From: an uncultured Subdoligranulum sp. | GTDB taxonomy: Bacteria > Bacillota > Clostridia > Christensenellales > CAG-314 | Assembly: GCA_902496185.1 (NCBI GenBank) | Contig: CABUZX010000005.1 | Span: forward strand, 1-64,000 | DNA length: 64,000 bases | Direction of reading: 5' to 3' | Part shown: in pieces, positions 34,234 through 42,715 of the stretch | Numbering within the stretch: the stretch's first letter is position 1 | How the letters are laid out: the number at the start of each line of letters is the position of its first letter | Notes under the pieces: generated by a model | Told to the model about the DNA's origin: nothing | The model's database searches: none | What the model saw: only the letters and a program-made list of their open reading frames with translations | Translations under genes and position numbers: made by a program

Positions 34234-34875
34234 ATGAAAAACAATTTAAAGATTGTCATGGTGGGTGCGCCGGGCTCAGGCAAGGGCACCCAATCCTCAA
34301 AAATGACCGTCGAGTACGGAATCCCTCATATTTCTACGGGACAAATTTTTAGGGAAAAGGTTGCAAGCAAGCACCCACTTGGCAAATTGATAGAAAGTTA
34401 CATCAACAAAGGAGAGTTTGTTCCTGACGAAATCGGGATACAAATCGTTATCGACAGACTCAAGGAAGAAGATTGTAAAAACGGCTTTATTTTAGACGGA
34501 TTTCCGCGTTCGCTTTATCAAGCGGAGTTGTTGGAAAAAATGTTGGAAGTGGATTACGTAATCAACCTTGAAATTTCGGAACAACGTTTAATGGATAGAC
34601 TATGTGGCAGGCGTGTTTGTTCGGCTTGCGGATTAGTGACTCACGTCAGCGCGCTAAGCGGAGCGGACGTTTGTCCCAAATGCGGTAGCACTTTAAACGT
34701 CCGAGAGGACGACAAGGTCGAAACCATAAAGCACAGGATGGAAGTTTACGAAAGGGAAACCAAGCCAATCGTGGATTTTTATCGCAAACGCGGAAAGCTG
34801 ATTGACGTAAACAGCGATCAGGACTCGGATAAGGTTTTTGAGGAAATTAAAGAGGCGTTGAGTGCGGTATGTTAA
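34234..34875 (+). CDS. adk: adenylate kinase, zinc-LID type
   Basis: A 213-aa enzyme (AMP + ATP to 2 ADP). P-loop GAPGSGKGTQ at 11-20, the NMP-binding region with HISTGQIFR, DGFPRS at 88-93, and a LID carrying C129-x-x-C132 and C147-x-x-C150, the zinc form usual in Gram-positives. 12 nt after secY; it overlaps map by 7 nt. Confidence 0.97.
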   Translation: MKNNLKIVMVGAPGSGKGTQSSKMTVEYGIPHISTGQIFREKVASKHPLGKLIESYINKGEFVPDEIGIQIVIDRLKEEDCKNGFILDGFPRSLYQAELLEKMLEVDYVINLEISEQRLMDRLCGRRVCSACGLVTHVSALSGADVCPKCGSTLNVREDDKVETIKHRMEVYERETKPIVDFYRKRGKLIDVNSDQDSDKVFEEIKEALSAVC

Positions 34876-35615
34876 ACGTTAAAAATGCGGAACAAATTGC
34901 TTTTATTAAACAGGCTTGTAAAATCGTCGGAGATACTTTGAAAGTTGTGGAAGACAACGTCCGCGTAGGTATGACGACAGCGCAACTTGATAAAATAGCT
35001 TATGACTTTATTATCAAATGTGGCGCGCGACCGAATTTTTTGCATTATCACGGTTTTCCGGCAACTTGTTGCATTTCCATTGACGAAGAAATCGTACACG
35101 GTATACCGTCAAAACACCGTTATATTGAAGAAGGGCAAATAGTGTCCGTTGACCTTGGCGCAACAATTCACGGATACAACGGAGACGCCGCGCGTACCTT
35201 TTGTATTGGCAAGGTTTCTCCCGCAAAACAAAAGCTCGTAAAAGTAACGGAAGAGTGTTTTTTTGAAGCAATCAAAATTATACGCGGTGGCGTAAGATTG
35301 GGAGATATTGGTTTTGCCGTTAGTTCGCACGCGCATAAGTACGGTTACGGTGTCGTAACAGAATTGGTAGGACACGGTATCGGTAGTACGTTGCACGAAG
35401 AACCAAATATACCAAATTACGGCTTTAAAGGTCGCGGAATAAGATTGCCAACAAATATGACGGTTTGTATCGAACCTATGATTAACATGGGTACTCCGGG
35501 AGTTGTGTTTTCTCCCAACGGTTGGACTGCCATCACCAAAGATGGTCAGCCTTCTGCCCATTATGAAAACACCATCCTTATTACGGATGACGGGGCGGAA
35601 ATTTTGACGTTGTAA
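34869..35615 (+). CDS. map: type I methionine aminopeptidase
   Basis: A 248-aa metallopeptidase that removes N-terminal Met. Ligands are D95, D106, H169, E202 and a C-terminal Glu near 233, and substrate H77 is in VHGIP. No N-terminal extension, so it is type Ia-like in length. The ATG at 34869 lies within adk. Followed after 2 nt by the KOW-domain gene. Confidence 0.97.
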   Translation: MLNVKNAEQIAFIKQACKIVGDTLKVVEDNVRVGMTTAQLDKIAYDFIIKCGARPNFLHYHGFPATCCISIDEEIVHGIPSKHRYIEEGQIVSVDLGATIHGYNGDAARTFCIGKVSPAKQKLVKVTEECFFEAIKIIRGGVRLGDIGFAVSSHAHKYGYGVVTELVGHGIGSTLHEEPNIPNYGFKGRGIRLPTNMTVCIEPMINMGTPGVVFSPNGWTAITKDGQPSAHYENTILITDDGAEILTL

Positions 35616-35617
35616 AT

Positions 35618-35920
35618 ATGAGAAAACAAGATTATAAATTAGATTTAGGTAGCGTGGTTTTCTCGTTAAAAGGCAGAGATACGGGATTGTGTTACGCCGT
35701 TGTGGGGTATTTAGACTCGTCGACGGTGTTGGTGAGTGATGGATACAAACACAAACTTGCACAACCAAAACTTAAAAATATTAAACATCTTCGATTCGAA
35801 GGGGCTGTATTGACGACGATTGCGGAAAAATTCGTTGCCAAAAAAAAGGTGTTCGATAGCGAACTCCGTAGCGCTCTGAGAACATACCAATCAACTTCAA
35901 CAAAACAAGAAAAGGAGTAA
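35618..35920 (+). CDS. KOW/L14e-like RNA-binding protein
   Basis: A 100-aa protein with an N-terminal KOW-like barrel ([21 protein letters not shown]) and a basic C-terminal half. This gene is found between map and infA in many Firmicutes and is annotated as L14e/KOW domain; it probably binds RNA or ribosomes, but the role is not established. It is 2 nt after map and 2 nt before infA, so it is tightly coupled to both. Confidence 0.8.
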   Translation: MRKQDYKLDLGSVVFSLKGRDTGLCYAVVGYLDSSTVLVSDGYKHKLAQPKLKNIKHLRFEGAVLTTIAEKFVAKKKVFDSELRSALRTYQSTSTKQEKE

Positions 35921-35922
35921 AT

Positions 35923-36141
35923 ATGTCAAAAGACGATGTAATAGAAGTAGAGGGCAAAGTTGTGGAGGTCCTGCGCAACGGAAACTTTGTCGTAGAACTT
36001 GCCAACAACCACAAAATCACGGCTTATATAGGTGGCAAGCTACGTGTTAATTATATCAGGATAATGAAAGGCGACAGCGTCAAGGTAGAGATGAGTCCAT
36101 ACGACTTGACAAAAGGCAGAATTATCTGGCGTAGCAAATAA
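35923..36141 (+). CDS. infA: translation initiation factor IF-1
   Basis: A 72-aa OB-fold protein: [58 protein letters not shown] and GRIIWRSK. It binds the A site of the 30S subunit during initiation. AAAAGGAG before the ATG, in the preceding gene's last codons. Confidence 0.98.
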   Translation: MSKDDVIEVEGKVVEVLRNGNFVVELANNHKITAYIGGKLRVNYIRIMKGDSVKVEMSPYDLTKGRIIWRSK

Positions 36142-36172
36142 AACAATTTTTAAAAAAATCAGGAGGACTGTT

Positions 36173-36289
36173 ATGAAAGTCAAACCCAGTGTAAAACCCA
36201 TGTGTGACAAATGTAAGGTTATCAAACGCAATGGCAGAGTTATGGTCATTTGCAGTAAATATCCAAAACACAAGCAAAGACAAGGTTAA
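36173..36289 (+). CDS. rpmJ: 50S ribosomal protein L36
   Basis: A 38-aa protein read directly from the sequence: [19 protein letters not shown], then [20 protein letters not shown]11, C14, C27 and H33 are the zinc ligands of the C+ form. CAGGAGG lies upstream of the ATG at 36173. Confidence 0.95.
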   Translation: MKVKPSVKPMCDKCKVIKRNGRVMVICSKYPKHKQRQG

Positions 36290-36297
36290 AAATAATC

Positions 36298-36346
36298 CCT
36301 TGCAAGTTTTGCAAATCATTCCAAATTTATTGCAACGTTTGCAAGG
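36298..36346 (+). promoter_or_regulatory. long imperfect hairpin between rpmJ and rpsM
   Basis: CCTTGCAA (36298-36305) pairs with TTGCAAGG (36339-36346), and an inner TTGCAA pairs with TTGCAA. There is no T-run after it, so it is not a terminator. It sits in the 101-nt leader of the S13-S11-S4-rpoA-L17 block, where S4 autoregulates in other bacteria. Confidence 0.45.
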
Positions 36347-36390
36347 CGTAAGCATAAAAAATTATTTAATTTTGAGTTAAGGAGAAAAAT

Positions 36391-36768
36391 ATGGCTCGTA
36401 TTTCCGGTATAGAATTACCAAGAGAAAAACGCATTCAAATCGGTTTGACCTATATCTACGGTATCGGTTTGCCAACGGCGGACAAAATACTTGCGGAAAC
36501 AGGTGTCAATCCGGATATCCGTGTAAAAGATTTGACGGATACAGACGTTACAAAACTGCGTGAATATATCGAACACAATCTTCAAGTAGAAGGTGATTTG
36601 CGTAGAGTAGTCCAACAAAACATCAAGAGAATGATTGAAGTTGGCAGTTATCGTGGTGTTCGCCACAGAAAAAATCTGCCGGTAAGAGGTCAGTCTTCAA
36701 AGCAAAACGCACGTACCCGTAAGGGCCCGAAACGTACTGTTTCTCGCTCAAAGAAGGCAGACAAATAA
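36391..36768 (+). CDS. rpsM: 30S ribosomal protein S13
   Basis: A 125-aa S13: [20 protein letters not shown], the helix-two-turn-helix part with [16 protein letters not shown], and a basic tail [17 protein letters not shown] that contacts tRNAs. AAGGAG upstream. Confidence 0.98.
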   Translation: MARISGIELPREKRIQIGLTYIYGIGLPTADKILAETGVNPDIRVKDLTDTDVTKLREYIEHNLQVEGDLRRVVQQNIKRMIEVGSYRGVRHRKNLPVRGQSSKQNARTRKGPKRTVSRSKKADK

Positions 36769-36782
36769 GGAGAAAGTAGATT

Positions 36783-37172
36783 ATGGCAGGAAAGAAAGTA
36801 ATAAGAAAAAGAAAGGATATGCGTCGTGTTGACGCAGGTCAAGTGCACGTACATGCATCTTTCAACAATACCATTATATCTATTACGGATATGAACGGAA
36901 ACTTGCTCAGCGCATGTTCTTCTGGCGCGCTCGGATTTAAGGGTAGCAGAAAGAGCACCGCTTTTGCCGCTCAACAAGCAGCAGAAACTGCAGCAAAAGC
37001 AGCTAAAGACTATGGTCTCCGTACCGTAGAAGTTTATGTCAAAGGTCCTGGTCAAGGCAGAGAGTCGGCAATTAGAGCTATGCAGACTTGTGATTTGGAA
37101 GTAACGCTTATCAAAGACGTATCTCCAATTCCTCACAACGGATGTCGTCCGCCAAAACGTAGGAGAATTTAG
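36783..37172 (+). CDS. rpsK: 30S ribosomal protein S11
   Basis: A 129-aa S11: [38 protein letters not shown], and the conserved end [20 protein letters not shown] ([16 protein letters not shown]). It lies in the platform near the mRNA exit. AAGGAGAAAG lies before the start. Confidence 0.98.
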   Translation: MAGKKVIRKRKDMRRVDAGQVHVHASFNNTIISITDMNGNLLSACSSGALGFKGSRKSTAFAAQQAAETAAKAAKDYGLRTVEVYVKGPGQGRESAIRAMQTCDLEVTLIKDVSPIPHNGCRPPKRRRI

Positions 37173-37187
37173 TAAAGGAGAAGAATT

Positions 37188-37814
37188 ATGGCAAAATACA
37201 CAGCGGCAGATTGCCGTCTTTGCAGAAGAGAAAATCAAAAACTGTTTCTTAAAGGTGATAGATGCTATTCTCAAAAATGCGCTTTGACTCGTAGAGCAAA
37301 AATTCCAGGACAACAGTGGGCTGGTAGAAAAAAGATTACTGAGTACGGTTCACAGTTGAGAGAAAAGCAAAAGGCCAAGAGAATTTACGGTTTGCAGGAA
37401 AAACAATTCCACAAATATTATGAAGAGGCAGAACGTATCAAGGGTGTTACGGGCGCAAATATGCTCATTATGCTTGAAGAACGTCTCGATAACGTCGTTT
37501 ATCGTATGGGTATCGGCGTGAGCCGTAGCCAAAGCCGTCAATTGGTCAATCACGGACATATAACCGTTAATGGCAAGACCGTTACTATTCCTTCTTACGC
37601 AGTAAGAGTAGGTGACGTTATCGCCGTTAAGGAAACTAAAGTAAACAATGCATTTTTCACTGAATTAAAAACAATGAAAAAACCGGCAAATCTCCCCAAG
37701 TGGTTGGATTTTGACATCACAACGTTGAGTGGCAAAATTCTTGCAAGACCACAAAGAGAGGACGTGGATCTCGCTATTGCGGAACACATGATTGTTGAGT
37801 TGTACTCCAAGTAA
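37188..37814 (+). CDS. rpsD: 30S ribosomal protein S4, zinc-binding form
   Basis: A 208-aa S4. An N-terminal cysteine cluster (DCRLCRRE...RCYSQKC) can hold zinc, as in many Clostridia. The S4 RNA-binding domain begins near residue 99 (LEERLDNVVYRMGIG, then SRSQSRQLVNHGHITVNGK). S4 starts 30S assembly and often represses its own operon. AAAGGAG upstream. Confidence 0.98.
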   Translation: MAKYTAADCRLCRRENQKLFLKGDRCYSQKCALTRRAKIPGQQWAGRKKITEYGSQLREKQKAKRIYGLQEKQFHKYYEEAERIKGVTGANMLIMLEERLDNVVYRMGIGVSRSQSRQLVNHGHITVNGKTVTIPSYAVRVGDVIAVKETKVNNAFFTELKTMKKPANLPKWLDFDITTLSGKILARPQREDVDLAIAEHMIVELYSK

Positions 37815-37884
37815 TAATTTTTCAATCACAAATTTGTTTCCCCACCACCCCCTCAACTAAATATATATAAGGAGATTTTTCGAT

Positions 37885-38853
37885 ATGATGGAAATAGAAA
37901 CCCCAAAAATCACCGTAGAAGAAAATGAAAACGGCTCCAGAATGAATATCGTTGTGGAACCGTTGGAAAGAGGTTTTGGCATCACTCTCGGCAACGCTAT
38001 GCGTAGAGTTTTGTTGTCTTCCTTGCCGGGCGCAGCAATTGTCGGCATCAAAATCGACGGAGTTCAGCATGAGTTTTCTACCATTGAAGGCGTGACGGAA
38101 GACGTTGCGGAAATTATCCTCAACCTCAAAAACGTTACTCTCAAAACCATGAATGACGAGGATAGTTTCAGAAAAACCATCACTCTCAACAAGGTTGGTC
38201 CTTGTGAAGTTTTTGCGGGCGACATAACGACTGACGCCGAAGTGGAAGTACTCAATCCCGATCTCTATTTGTGCGCTATAGCCGAAGGCGGTAGTATCAA
38301 TTGCGAGCTTACCGTCGGTAGAGGCAGAGGATACGTTTCGGCCGAAAAAAATAAGGAAGTTAATAAGGAACTTAAGCTTAATTATCCGATTGGCTATATC
38401 CCTATCGACAGTATTTATTCGCCTGTCAAAAAGGTAAACTACAACGTAGAGGCTGCCCGTGTCGGTCAAAGTATCGGCTTTGACAAGCTTACGATGGAAG
38501 TGGAAACCAACGGCGCATTTACAGGTAGAGAAATCGTTTCGCTTGCAGGCAAAATTCTTTCGGAACATATTCAGATGTTTGTAAAACTTTCTGAATTTGG
38601 TGATCGTGATTATATGGTCAATAGACAAGAAGACCAGCAACAAATGATTCTCGAAAAGAGTATAGACGATATGGATTTGTCCGTACGCAGTTACAACTGC
38701 TTGAAACGCGCAAACATCCAAACAATCGGCGACCTTACTCGTAGAACAATGGAGGACATGCTCAAGGTTCGCAACCTCGGCAAAAAGTCCTTGGACGAAA
38801 TCATTGCAAGACTCGATTCGTTCGGTCTTGGATTGAAAATTAAAGAAGATTAA
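37885..38853 (+). CDS. rpoA: RNA polymerase alpha subunit
   Basis: A 322-aa protein. The N-terminal dimerisation domain has VVEPLERGFGITLGNAMRRVLLSSL-type sequence (about residues 24-48) and VLNPDLYLCAIAEG. A short linker leads to the C-terminal domain (about 255-318) with LSVRSYNCLKRANIQTIGDL and RNLGKKSLDEI, which binds UP elements and activators. AAGGAG is 10 nt before the ATG at 37885. The usual place between rpsD and rplQ. Confidence 0.98.
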   Translation: MMEIETPKITVEENENGSRMNIVVEPLERGFGITLGNAMRRVLLSSLPGAAIVGIKIDGVQHEFSTIEGVTEDVAEIILNLKNVTLKTMNDEDSFRKTITLNKVGPCEVFAGDITTDAEVEVLNPDLYLCAIAEGGSINCELTVGRGRGYVSAEKNKEVNKELKLNYPIGYIPIDSIYSPVKKVNYNVEAARVGQSIGFDKLTMEVETNGAFTGREIVSLAGKILSEHIQMFVKLSEFGDRDYMVNRQEDQQQMILEKSIDDMDLSVRSYNCLKRANIQTIGDLTRRTMEDMLKVRNLGKKSLDEIIARLDSFGLGLKIKED

Positions 38854-38870
38854 CACAGGAGGATACCACA

Positions 38871-39380
38871 ATGAACAAGAAATTGGGTAGAGCAACAGAT
38901 CAAAGACTCGCTTTGTTAAAAAATCAGGTATCATACCTTTTGTGGAATGGCAAAATAGAGACAACATACGCTCGCGCAAAGGCTATTCAAAAGTTGGCTG
39001 ACAAATATCTTACATTGGCGATAAACACTTATCAAGATGTACAAAAAGTCACAAAAACAAAAAAGGTAAATGGCGTTGACACTCAAGTAGAAGTGCTTAA
39101 CGACGGTCCGGCAAAATTGAACGCAAGACGCAGACTTATGGCGCACCTTGCTGATTTGCAAGAAGTAAGAGGCGATAGAGAAAGCGCAACGGCTTACAAA
39201 CTTCGTACCGCAGACGTAAAGCATCCTTTGATTGAAAAAATGTTTAACGAATACGCTCCCAAATTTGACAAGCGTGCTCAGGAAATCGGTCAAAGAGGCG
39301 GATATACGACTATTCACCGTTTGGCTATTCGTCGTGGCGACGCAGCGGAAATGGCTCTCATTGAAGTTTTGCCACTTTAA
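38871..39380 (+). CDS. rplQ: 50S ribosomal protein L17, long form
   Basis: A 169-aa L17: KLGRATDQRLALLKNQVSYL at the start and IHRLAIRRGDAAEMALIEVL at the end match the family. About 50 residues in the middle (roughly 55-110, with KTKKVNGVDTQVEVLNDGP) exceed the B. subtilis-type length near 120. It is the last gene of the superoperon and is followed by a terminator. Confidence 0.96.
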   Translation: MNKKLGRATDQRLALLKNQVSYLLWNGKIETTYARAKAIQKLADKYLTLAINTYQDVQKVTKTKKVNGVDTQVEVLNDGPAKLNARRRLMAHLADLQEVRGDRESATAYKLRTADVKHPLIEKMFNEYAPKFDKRAQEIGQRGGYTTIHRLAIRRGDAAEMALIEVLPL

Positions 39381-39407
39381 TAAAATTTAATTTTTTAAAA
39401 TAAAAAA

Positions 39408-39441
39408 AGTGTAACAATGCGCAAGTTGTTACGCTTTTTTT
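39408..39441 (+). terminator. terminator of the ribosomal superoperon
   Basis: AGTGTAACAA (39408-39417) pairs with TTGTTACGCT (39425-39434) with one G-T pair, then seven Ts. Confidence 0.85.
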
Positions 39442-39552
39442 GTGTTTTGGCGGGGTGTTTTACGGGTGTCTTTTAAACAAAAAAAATTTGAAATAAAAAA
39501 ATTAATTTCAGCAACGTTGACAAAATTTAAAAATGTGATAATCTATATATTA

Positions 39553-39670
39553 AGAGATTCTTCGGCTGCCGCCTCAGAATGACTTTGTTTTTGTCATACT
39601 GAACGGAGTGAAGTATCTCGAGATTCTTCGATAGTCCGTTTTTGGGCAACTCTCAAAATGACAAGAGTGC
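39553..39670. repeat. dispersed-type intergenic repeat
   Basis: AGATTCTTCG occurs at 39555 and 39621; GAATGAC and GTCATACTGAACGGAGTGAAG between them form a broad inverted structure. Sequences of this kind (AGAATGAC...GTCATTCTGAACGGAGTGAAGAATCT) are familiar scattered elements in bacterial genomes. There is no open reading frame of note. The rest of 39442-39552 and 39671-39736 shows nothing more. Confidence 0.6.
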
Positions 39671-39736
39671 TTTATGTTGATGAAATTGGCACAAAAGGTA
39701 TATTTTTGGCGTATAAGTAAATAAATTAGTATAAAA

Positions 39737-40480
39737 ATGGATAACAAAAAAAAGGAATTTATAAAAAAACTGATTATTTCTGGCTTGGTGGTAGTGCTTG
39801 CCGTAGCGTTGCTGTATTTGGCAATGCACCTTTTGGGATGGACGGATCTCACTCGGGAAGAAATTCAAGAGGTTGTTTCTTCGTCAGGGGCGCTTGCGCC
39901 GTTGGTGTTTATTTTGCTTAGTTTTTTGCAAGTGACGTTTGTGCCTATACCCGGTTCCATAACCATACTTGCAGGAAACTATATCTTTGGTTTTTGGCCT
40001 GCCTTTTTTTATTCTTATATTGGGATGTTGGCAGGGGCAATGTTTGCTTTTGCGTTGGGCAAGTTGCTTGGCAGAAAGTTTGTAAACTGGCTTGCGGGCG
40101 ACAAGGACAAAGTGGACGAGTGGATAAAAAAGCTCAAGGGGCGCGAAAAAATATTGTTGTTTTTTATGTTTTTGTTGCCACTTTTCCCTGACGATTTGTT
40201 GTGTGCCATTGCAGGGTTGTGCCCTATGAGTTGGCTGTACTTTTTTAATATGCAGTTGATTACGAGAGCAACTTCTGTTTTGGGTACGCAATTGTTTATG
40301 TCTGGAGACGTAATACCCTTTAGAGGATGGGGAATAGTAGTTTTGGCGATAGTGGGAGTAATTTTACTCGTTGCCTTTATCGTGTGCTTTAAGTATTCGG
40401 AACAAATCAACAATTGGGTGGACAAAACGATAAACAAAATTTTGCGAAAAAAAGACGACAACGACTCTAAAACACAATAA
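39737..40480 (+). CDS. TVP38/TMEM64 (DedA-related) membrane protein
   Basis: A 247-aa protein with about six membrane segments. The family core has FVPIPGSITILAGNYIFG (re-entrant hairpin, about 68-85) and GMLAGAMFAFALGKLLGR. LLPLFPDDLLCAIAGL at 146-161 is the second half-hairpin. Members act in lipid or undecaprenyl-phosphate movement across membranes in related families. No clear ribosome binding site precedes the ATG at 39737, though the frame and topology are convincing. A short charged tail follows the last segment. Confidence 0.88.
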   Translation: MDNKKKEFIKKLIISGLVVVLAVALLYLAMHLLGWTDLTREEIQEVVSSSGALAPLVFILLSFLQVTFVPIPGSITILAGNYIFGFWPAFFYSYIGMLAGAMFAFALGKLLGRKFVNWLAGDKDKVDEWIKKLKGREKILLFFMFLLPLFPDDLLCAIAGLCPMSWLYFFNMQLITRATSVLGTQLFMSGDVIPFRGWGIVVLAIVGVILLVAFIVCFKYSEQINNWVDKTINKILRKKDDNDSKTQ

Positions 40481-40494
40481 AAAGTTATATAATA

Positions 40495-40524
40495 AAAAAG
40501 CGTGGCAATATGCTACGCTTTTTT
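40495..40524 (+). terminator. terminator after the TVP38-type gene
   Basis: AAAAAGCGTGGCA pairs with TGCTACGCTTTTT around ATA, ending in Ts. Confidence 0.8.
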
Positions 40525-40532
40525 GTGTAAAG

Positions 40533-40564
40533 AAACCCCAAGGCTCGTATTGACCTTGGGGTTT
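40533..40564 (-). terminator. terminator of the ilvA-ridA operon
   Basis: AAACCCCAAGG (40533-40543) pairs with CCTTGGGGTTT (40554-40564), just after the ridA stop on the minus strand. Confidence 0.7.
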
Positions 40565-40571
40565 GGTTTAA

Positions 40572-40946
40572 TTATTCAACAACTGCAATTGCTTCGATTT
40601 CTACCAAAACGTTTTTGGGGAGAGTTTTTACTGCAACGCAACTGCGCGCGGGTTTGTTGACGAAATACTTTGCGTAAACTTCGTTAAACTTTGCAAAGTC
40701 TGCCATATCAGCCAAAAAACAAGTGGTTTTTATTACTTTGTTAAAGTCCGTGCCTGCTTCGGCAAGAATTGCGCCTACGTTTTTGCAGGATTGTTCCGTT
40801 TGAGCTTCGATAGTGGTAGCTTCTACCGCGCCGGTAGCTGGGTTAATGGGGATTTGTCCGCTAGTGTATACCAAATTGTTGATTACGATAGCTTGACTGT
40901 ACGGTCCGATTGCGCTCGGGGCGTTTGGCGTGCTGATTGTTTTCAT
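40572..40946 (-). CDS. ridA: RidA enamine/imine deaminase
   Basis: A 124-aa protein of the RidA/YjgF family: IGPYSQAIVINNLVYTSGQI at the start, then ARSCVAVKTLPKNVLVEIEAIA near the end with the conserved arginine (R100) and glutamate. It hydrolyses 2-aminoacrylate and 2-aminocrotonate. It follows threonine dehydratase by 30 nt on the same strand, the enzyme whose products it removes, so a two-gene operon is likely. Confidence 0.95.
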   Translation of the reverse strand: MKTISTPNAPSAIGPYSQAIVINNLVYTSGQIPINPATGAVEATTIEAQTEQSCKNVGAILAEAGTDFNKVIKTTCFLADMADFAKFNEVYAKYFVNKPARSCVAVKTLPKNVLVEIEAIAVVE

Positions 40947-40976
40947 AATAAATCTCCTTTTGTTTAAGTTTTTGTA

Positions 40977-42176
40977 TTAATTTTGTTCAATAATATCAAA
41001 TCCGTGTTTATGCATACTGTTTTTGATAGTATTGATATGGTCAAAGTCTTTAGTTTCTATTTCTACGGTGATATTACAAACGTTAAAGTTGGCAAAGCCT
41101 GTGCGTTCGTGATAAGCGGAAATAAGATTTGCGCCGTTTTCGCCAAGTATGCGAGTAACTTCGGCAAATTGACCGGGTTTGTCTTGAACTTGCATGGTGA
41201 GCGTTACGCGTCTACCGCTGTTTATCAAACCGCGCGCGATTACTCTGTTGAGTTTGTTGACGTCGATATTTCCGCCACTGACGAGACAGCAAACTTTTTT
41301 GTTTTTGAAAGGCAGTTTGTTAGACAGCGTTGCGGCAACGGAGACGGCTCCTGCGCCTTCCGCAACCATTTTTTTGCGTTCCATAAGCATAAGTATTGCC
41401 GTGGCTATTTCGTCCTCGGAGACGGTAAACATGCCGTCTACGTACTTTTTGCAAATTTCATAGGTCAACTCGCCCGGTTGTTTGACGGCGATACCGTCGG
41501 CAACGGTGTTTACCCCCGGCAAAGTGATGCGTTTGCCTTGAGTTATGCTTTCGACCATACTTGGCGCGCCTTCCGCCTGAACCCCGTACACTTTGATTTT
41601 GGATTTAAGTTGTTTTATGGCGTAAGCAATACCGCTAATGAGTCCGCCACCGCCAACGGGTACGACTATTGCGTCAACGTCGGGCATTTGATCCAAAATT
41701 TCTAACGCGATAGTGCCTTGACCGGCAATAACGTCCTCGTCGTCAAAAGGGTGGATCAGGGTGTAACCGTATTTTTCCTTAAGTTCTAACGCTTTTTGAA
41801 AGGCGTCGTCGTAAACGCCTTTTACCATTACGACTTCTGCGCCGTAACCTTTGGTTGCGACTACTTTGCTGATGGGCGCGCCTTCGGGTAGACAAATAAT
41901 ACTTTTTATTCCGCTTTTTGTGGCGGCGAGAGCTACGCCTTGGGCGTGATTGCCTGCGCTACAAGCAATAACCCCGCGTTTTTTTTCTTCTGCCGAAAGT
42001 TGGCTGATTTTGTAATAAGCTCCGCGCAGTTTAAAACTACCCGTGTTTTGTAAATTTTCCGTTTTTAAATAAATATGATTGTTGCAAAAAATTTTGCTTG
42101 CACGCAAAACGTCCGTTTCTACTACAGCTTCCTTAAGAACTTCTCTTGCGTGAAAAATTTTTTCAATAGTCAACAA
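40977..42176 (-). CDS. ilvA: threonine ammonia-lyase with ACT domain
   Basis: A 399-aa PLP enzyme. NTGSFKLRGA places the PLP lysine at K49; VPVGGGGL (about 172-179) is the phosphate loop; a single ACT domain from about 328 has RVTLTMQVQDKPGQFAEVTR. The length and single ACT domain suit the catabolic or short IlvA type, converting threonine (or serine) to 2-oxobutyrate (or pyruvate). It starts with TTG after AGGAGGG; a second TTG lies next to it. First gene of an operon with ridA. Confidence 0.92.
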   Translation of the reverse strand: MLTIEKIFHAREVLKEAVVETDVLRASKIFCNNHIYLKTENLQNTGSFKLRGAYYKISQLSAEEKKRGVIACSAGNHAQGVALAATKSGIKSIICLPEGAPISKVVATKGYGAEVVMVKGVYDDAFQKALELKEKYGYTLIHPFDDEDVIAGQGTIALEILDQMPDVDAIVVPVGGGGLISGIAYAIKQLKSKIKVYGVQAEGAPSMVESITQGKRITLPGVNTVADGIAVKQPGELTYEICKKYVDGMFTVSEDEIATAILMLMERKKMVAEGAGAVSVAATLSNKLPFKNKKVCCLVSGGNIDVNKLNRVIARGLINSGRRVTLTMQVQDKPGQFAEVTRILGENGANLISAYHERTGFANFNVCNITVEIETKDFDHINTIKNSMHKHGFDIIEQN

Positions 42177-42455
42177 TGACGTTCCCTCCTATATGGATTA
42201 GGTCTATTATTTACCTTATATTAATTTATTCCGTGATTTGCGGATAATGCAAAGGGGAAAGTTTAAAGATTAAATATAATACGTTGATATTATTTTAAAC
42301 TATTTTTGTTTTTTGTCAATCGTAAAAAGATGTTTTGCTTAAAAATATTAAAAATAACAATAAAATTGTCGGGGTATTTGTTGGGGTTTAAACTGATTAA
42401 TTTGTTAAACTCGACTTTTGGTAAATTGAGTTTTGTTTTAAAATCTCAAAACTGC

Positions 42456-42484
42456 TTGATAAATCTTTAATATAGTGTTATAAT
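42456..42484 (+). promoter_or_regulatory. strong promoter of the 6S-like RNA
   Basis: TTGATA (42456-42461) and a perfect TATAAT (42479-42484) with 17-bp spacing. The start would be the G at 42491, the first base of the closing stem. The upstream stretch 42177-42455 is AT-rich with no visible gene. Confidence 0.8.
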
Positions 42485-42490
42485 AAATAT

Positions 42491-42700
42491 GTCACACAAA
42501 TTAAATAGCATGATATTGGGATAATCCTTTATATTTTTTAAAGGAATATTTTTACTTATCGTGATGAATCATTGAGTTTGATAAAATGCAAATTCCACTT
42601 GATTTATGACGATAGGTTATCCTATGGCTATTTTGAGATTTGTGTGACAACAACGGAGTTTGCGTTTTTAGTGCGTTAACTTCGGTTGGCGCACTTTTTT
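42491..42700 (+). ncRNA. structured non-coding RNA, 6S RNA candidate
   Basis: GTCACACAAAT (42491-42501) pairs exactly with ATTTGTGTGAC (42638-42648). Inside, AAATAGC pairs with GCTATTT, GGATAA with TTATCC, and TATCGT with ACGATA, leading to a terminal stem-loop. A mostly single-stranded 5' bubble near 42528-42560 holds a small hairpin (TCCTTTA/TAAAGGA). A rod with a central bubble, a strong own promoter and an own terminator match bacterial 6S RNA, the sigma-70 polymerase regulator. The mature region would be about 158 nt. No protein frame fits. Conservation was not tested. Confidence 0.55.
42671..42700 (+). terminator. UUCG-loop terminator of the 6S-like RNA
   Basis: GTGCGTTAAC (42671-42680) pairs with GTTGGCGCAC (42685-42694) around TTCG, the stable C(UUCG)G tetraloop, then six Ts. 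Confidence 0.85.
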
Positions 42701-42715
42701 ATTTTAGGAGTTTTT

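Noticed and set aside
37822..38979. Long minus-strand reading frame (385 codons) opposite rpoA
   Set aside because: It is the shadow of a highly conserved gene, has no ribosome binding site and no recognisable protein features.
42177..42455. T-box or other amino-acid leader for ilvA
   Set aside because: No T-box sequence (TGGNACCGCG-like) or anticodon-matching stem is visible on the minus strand upstream of ilvA.
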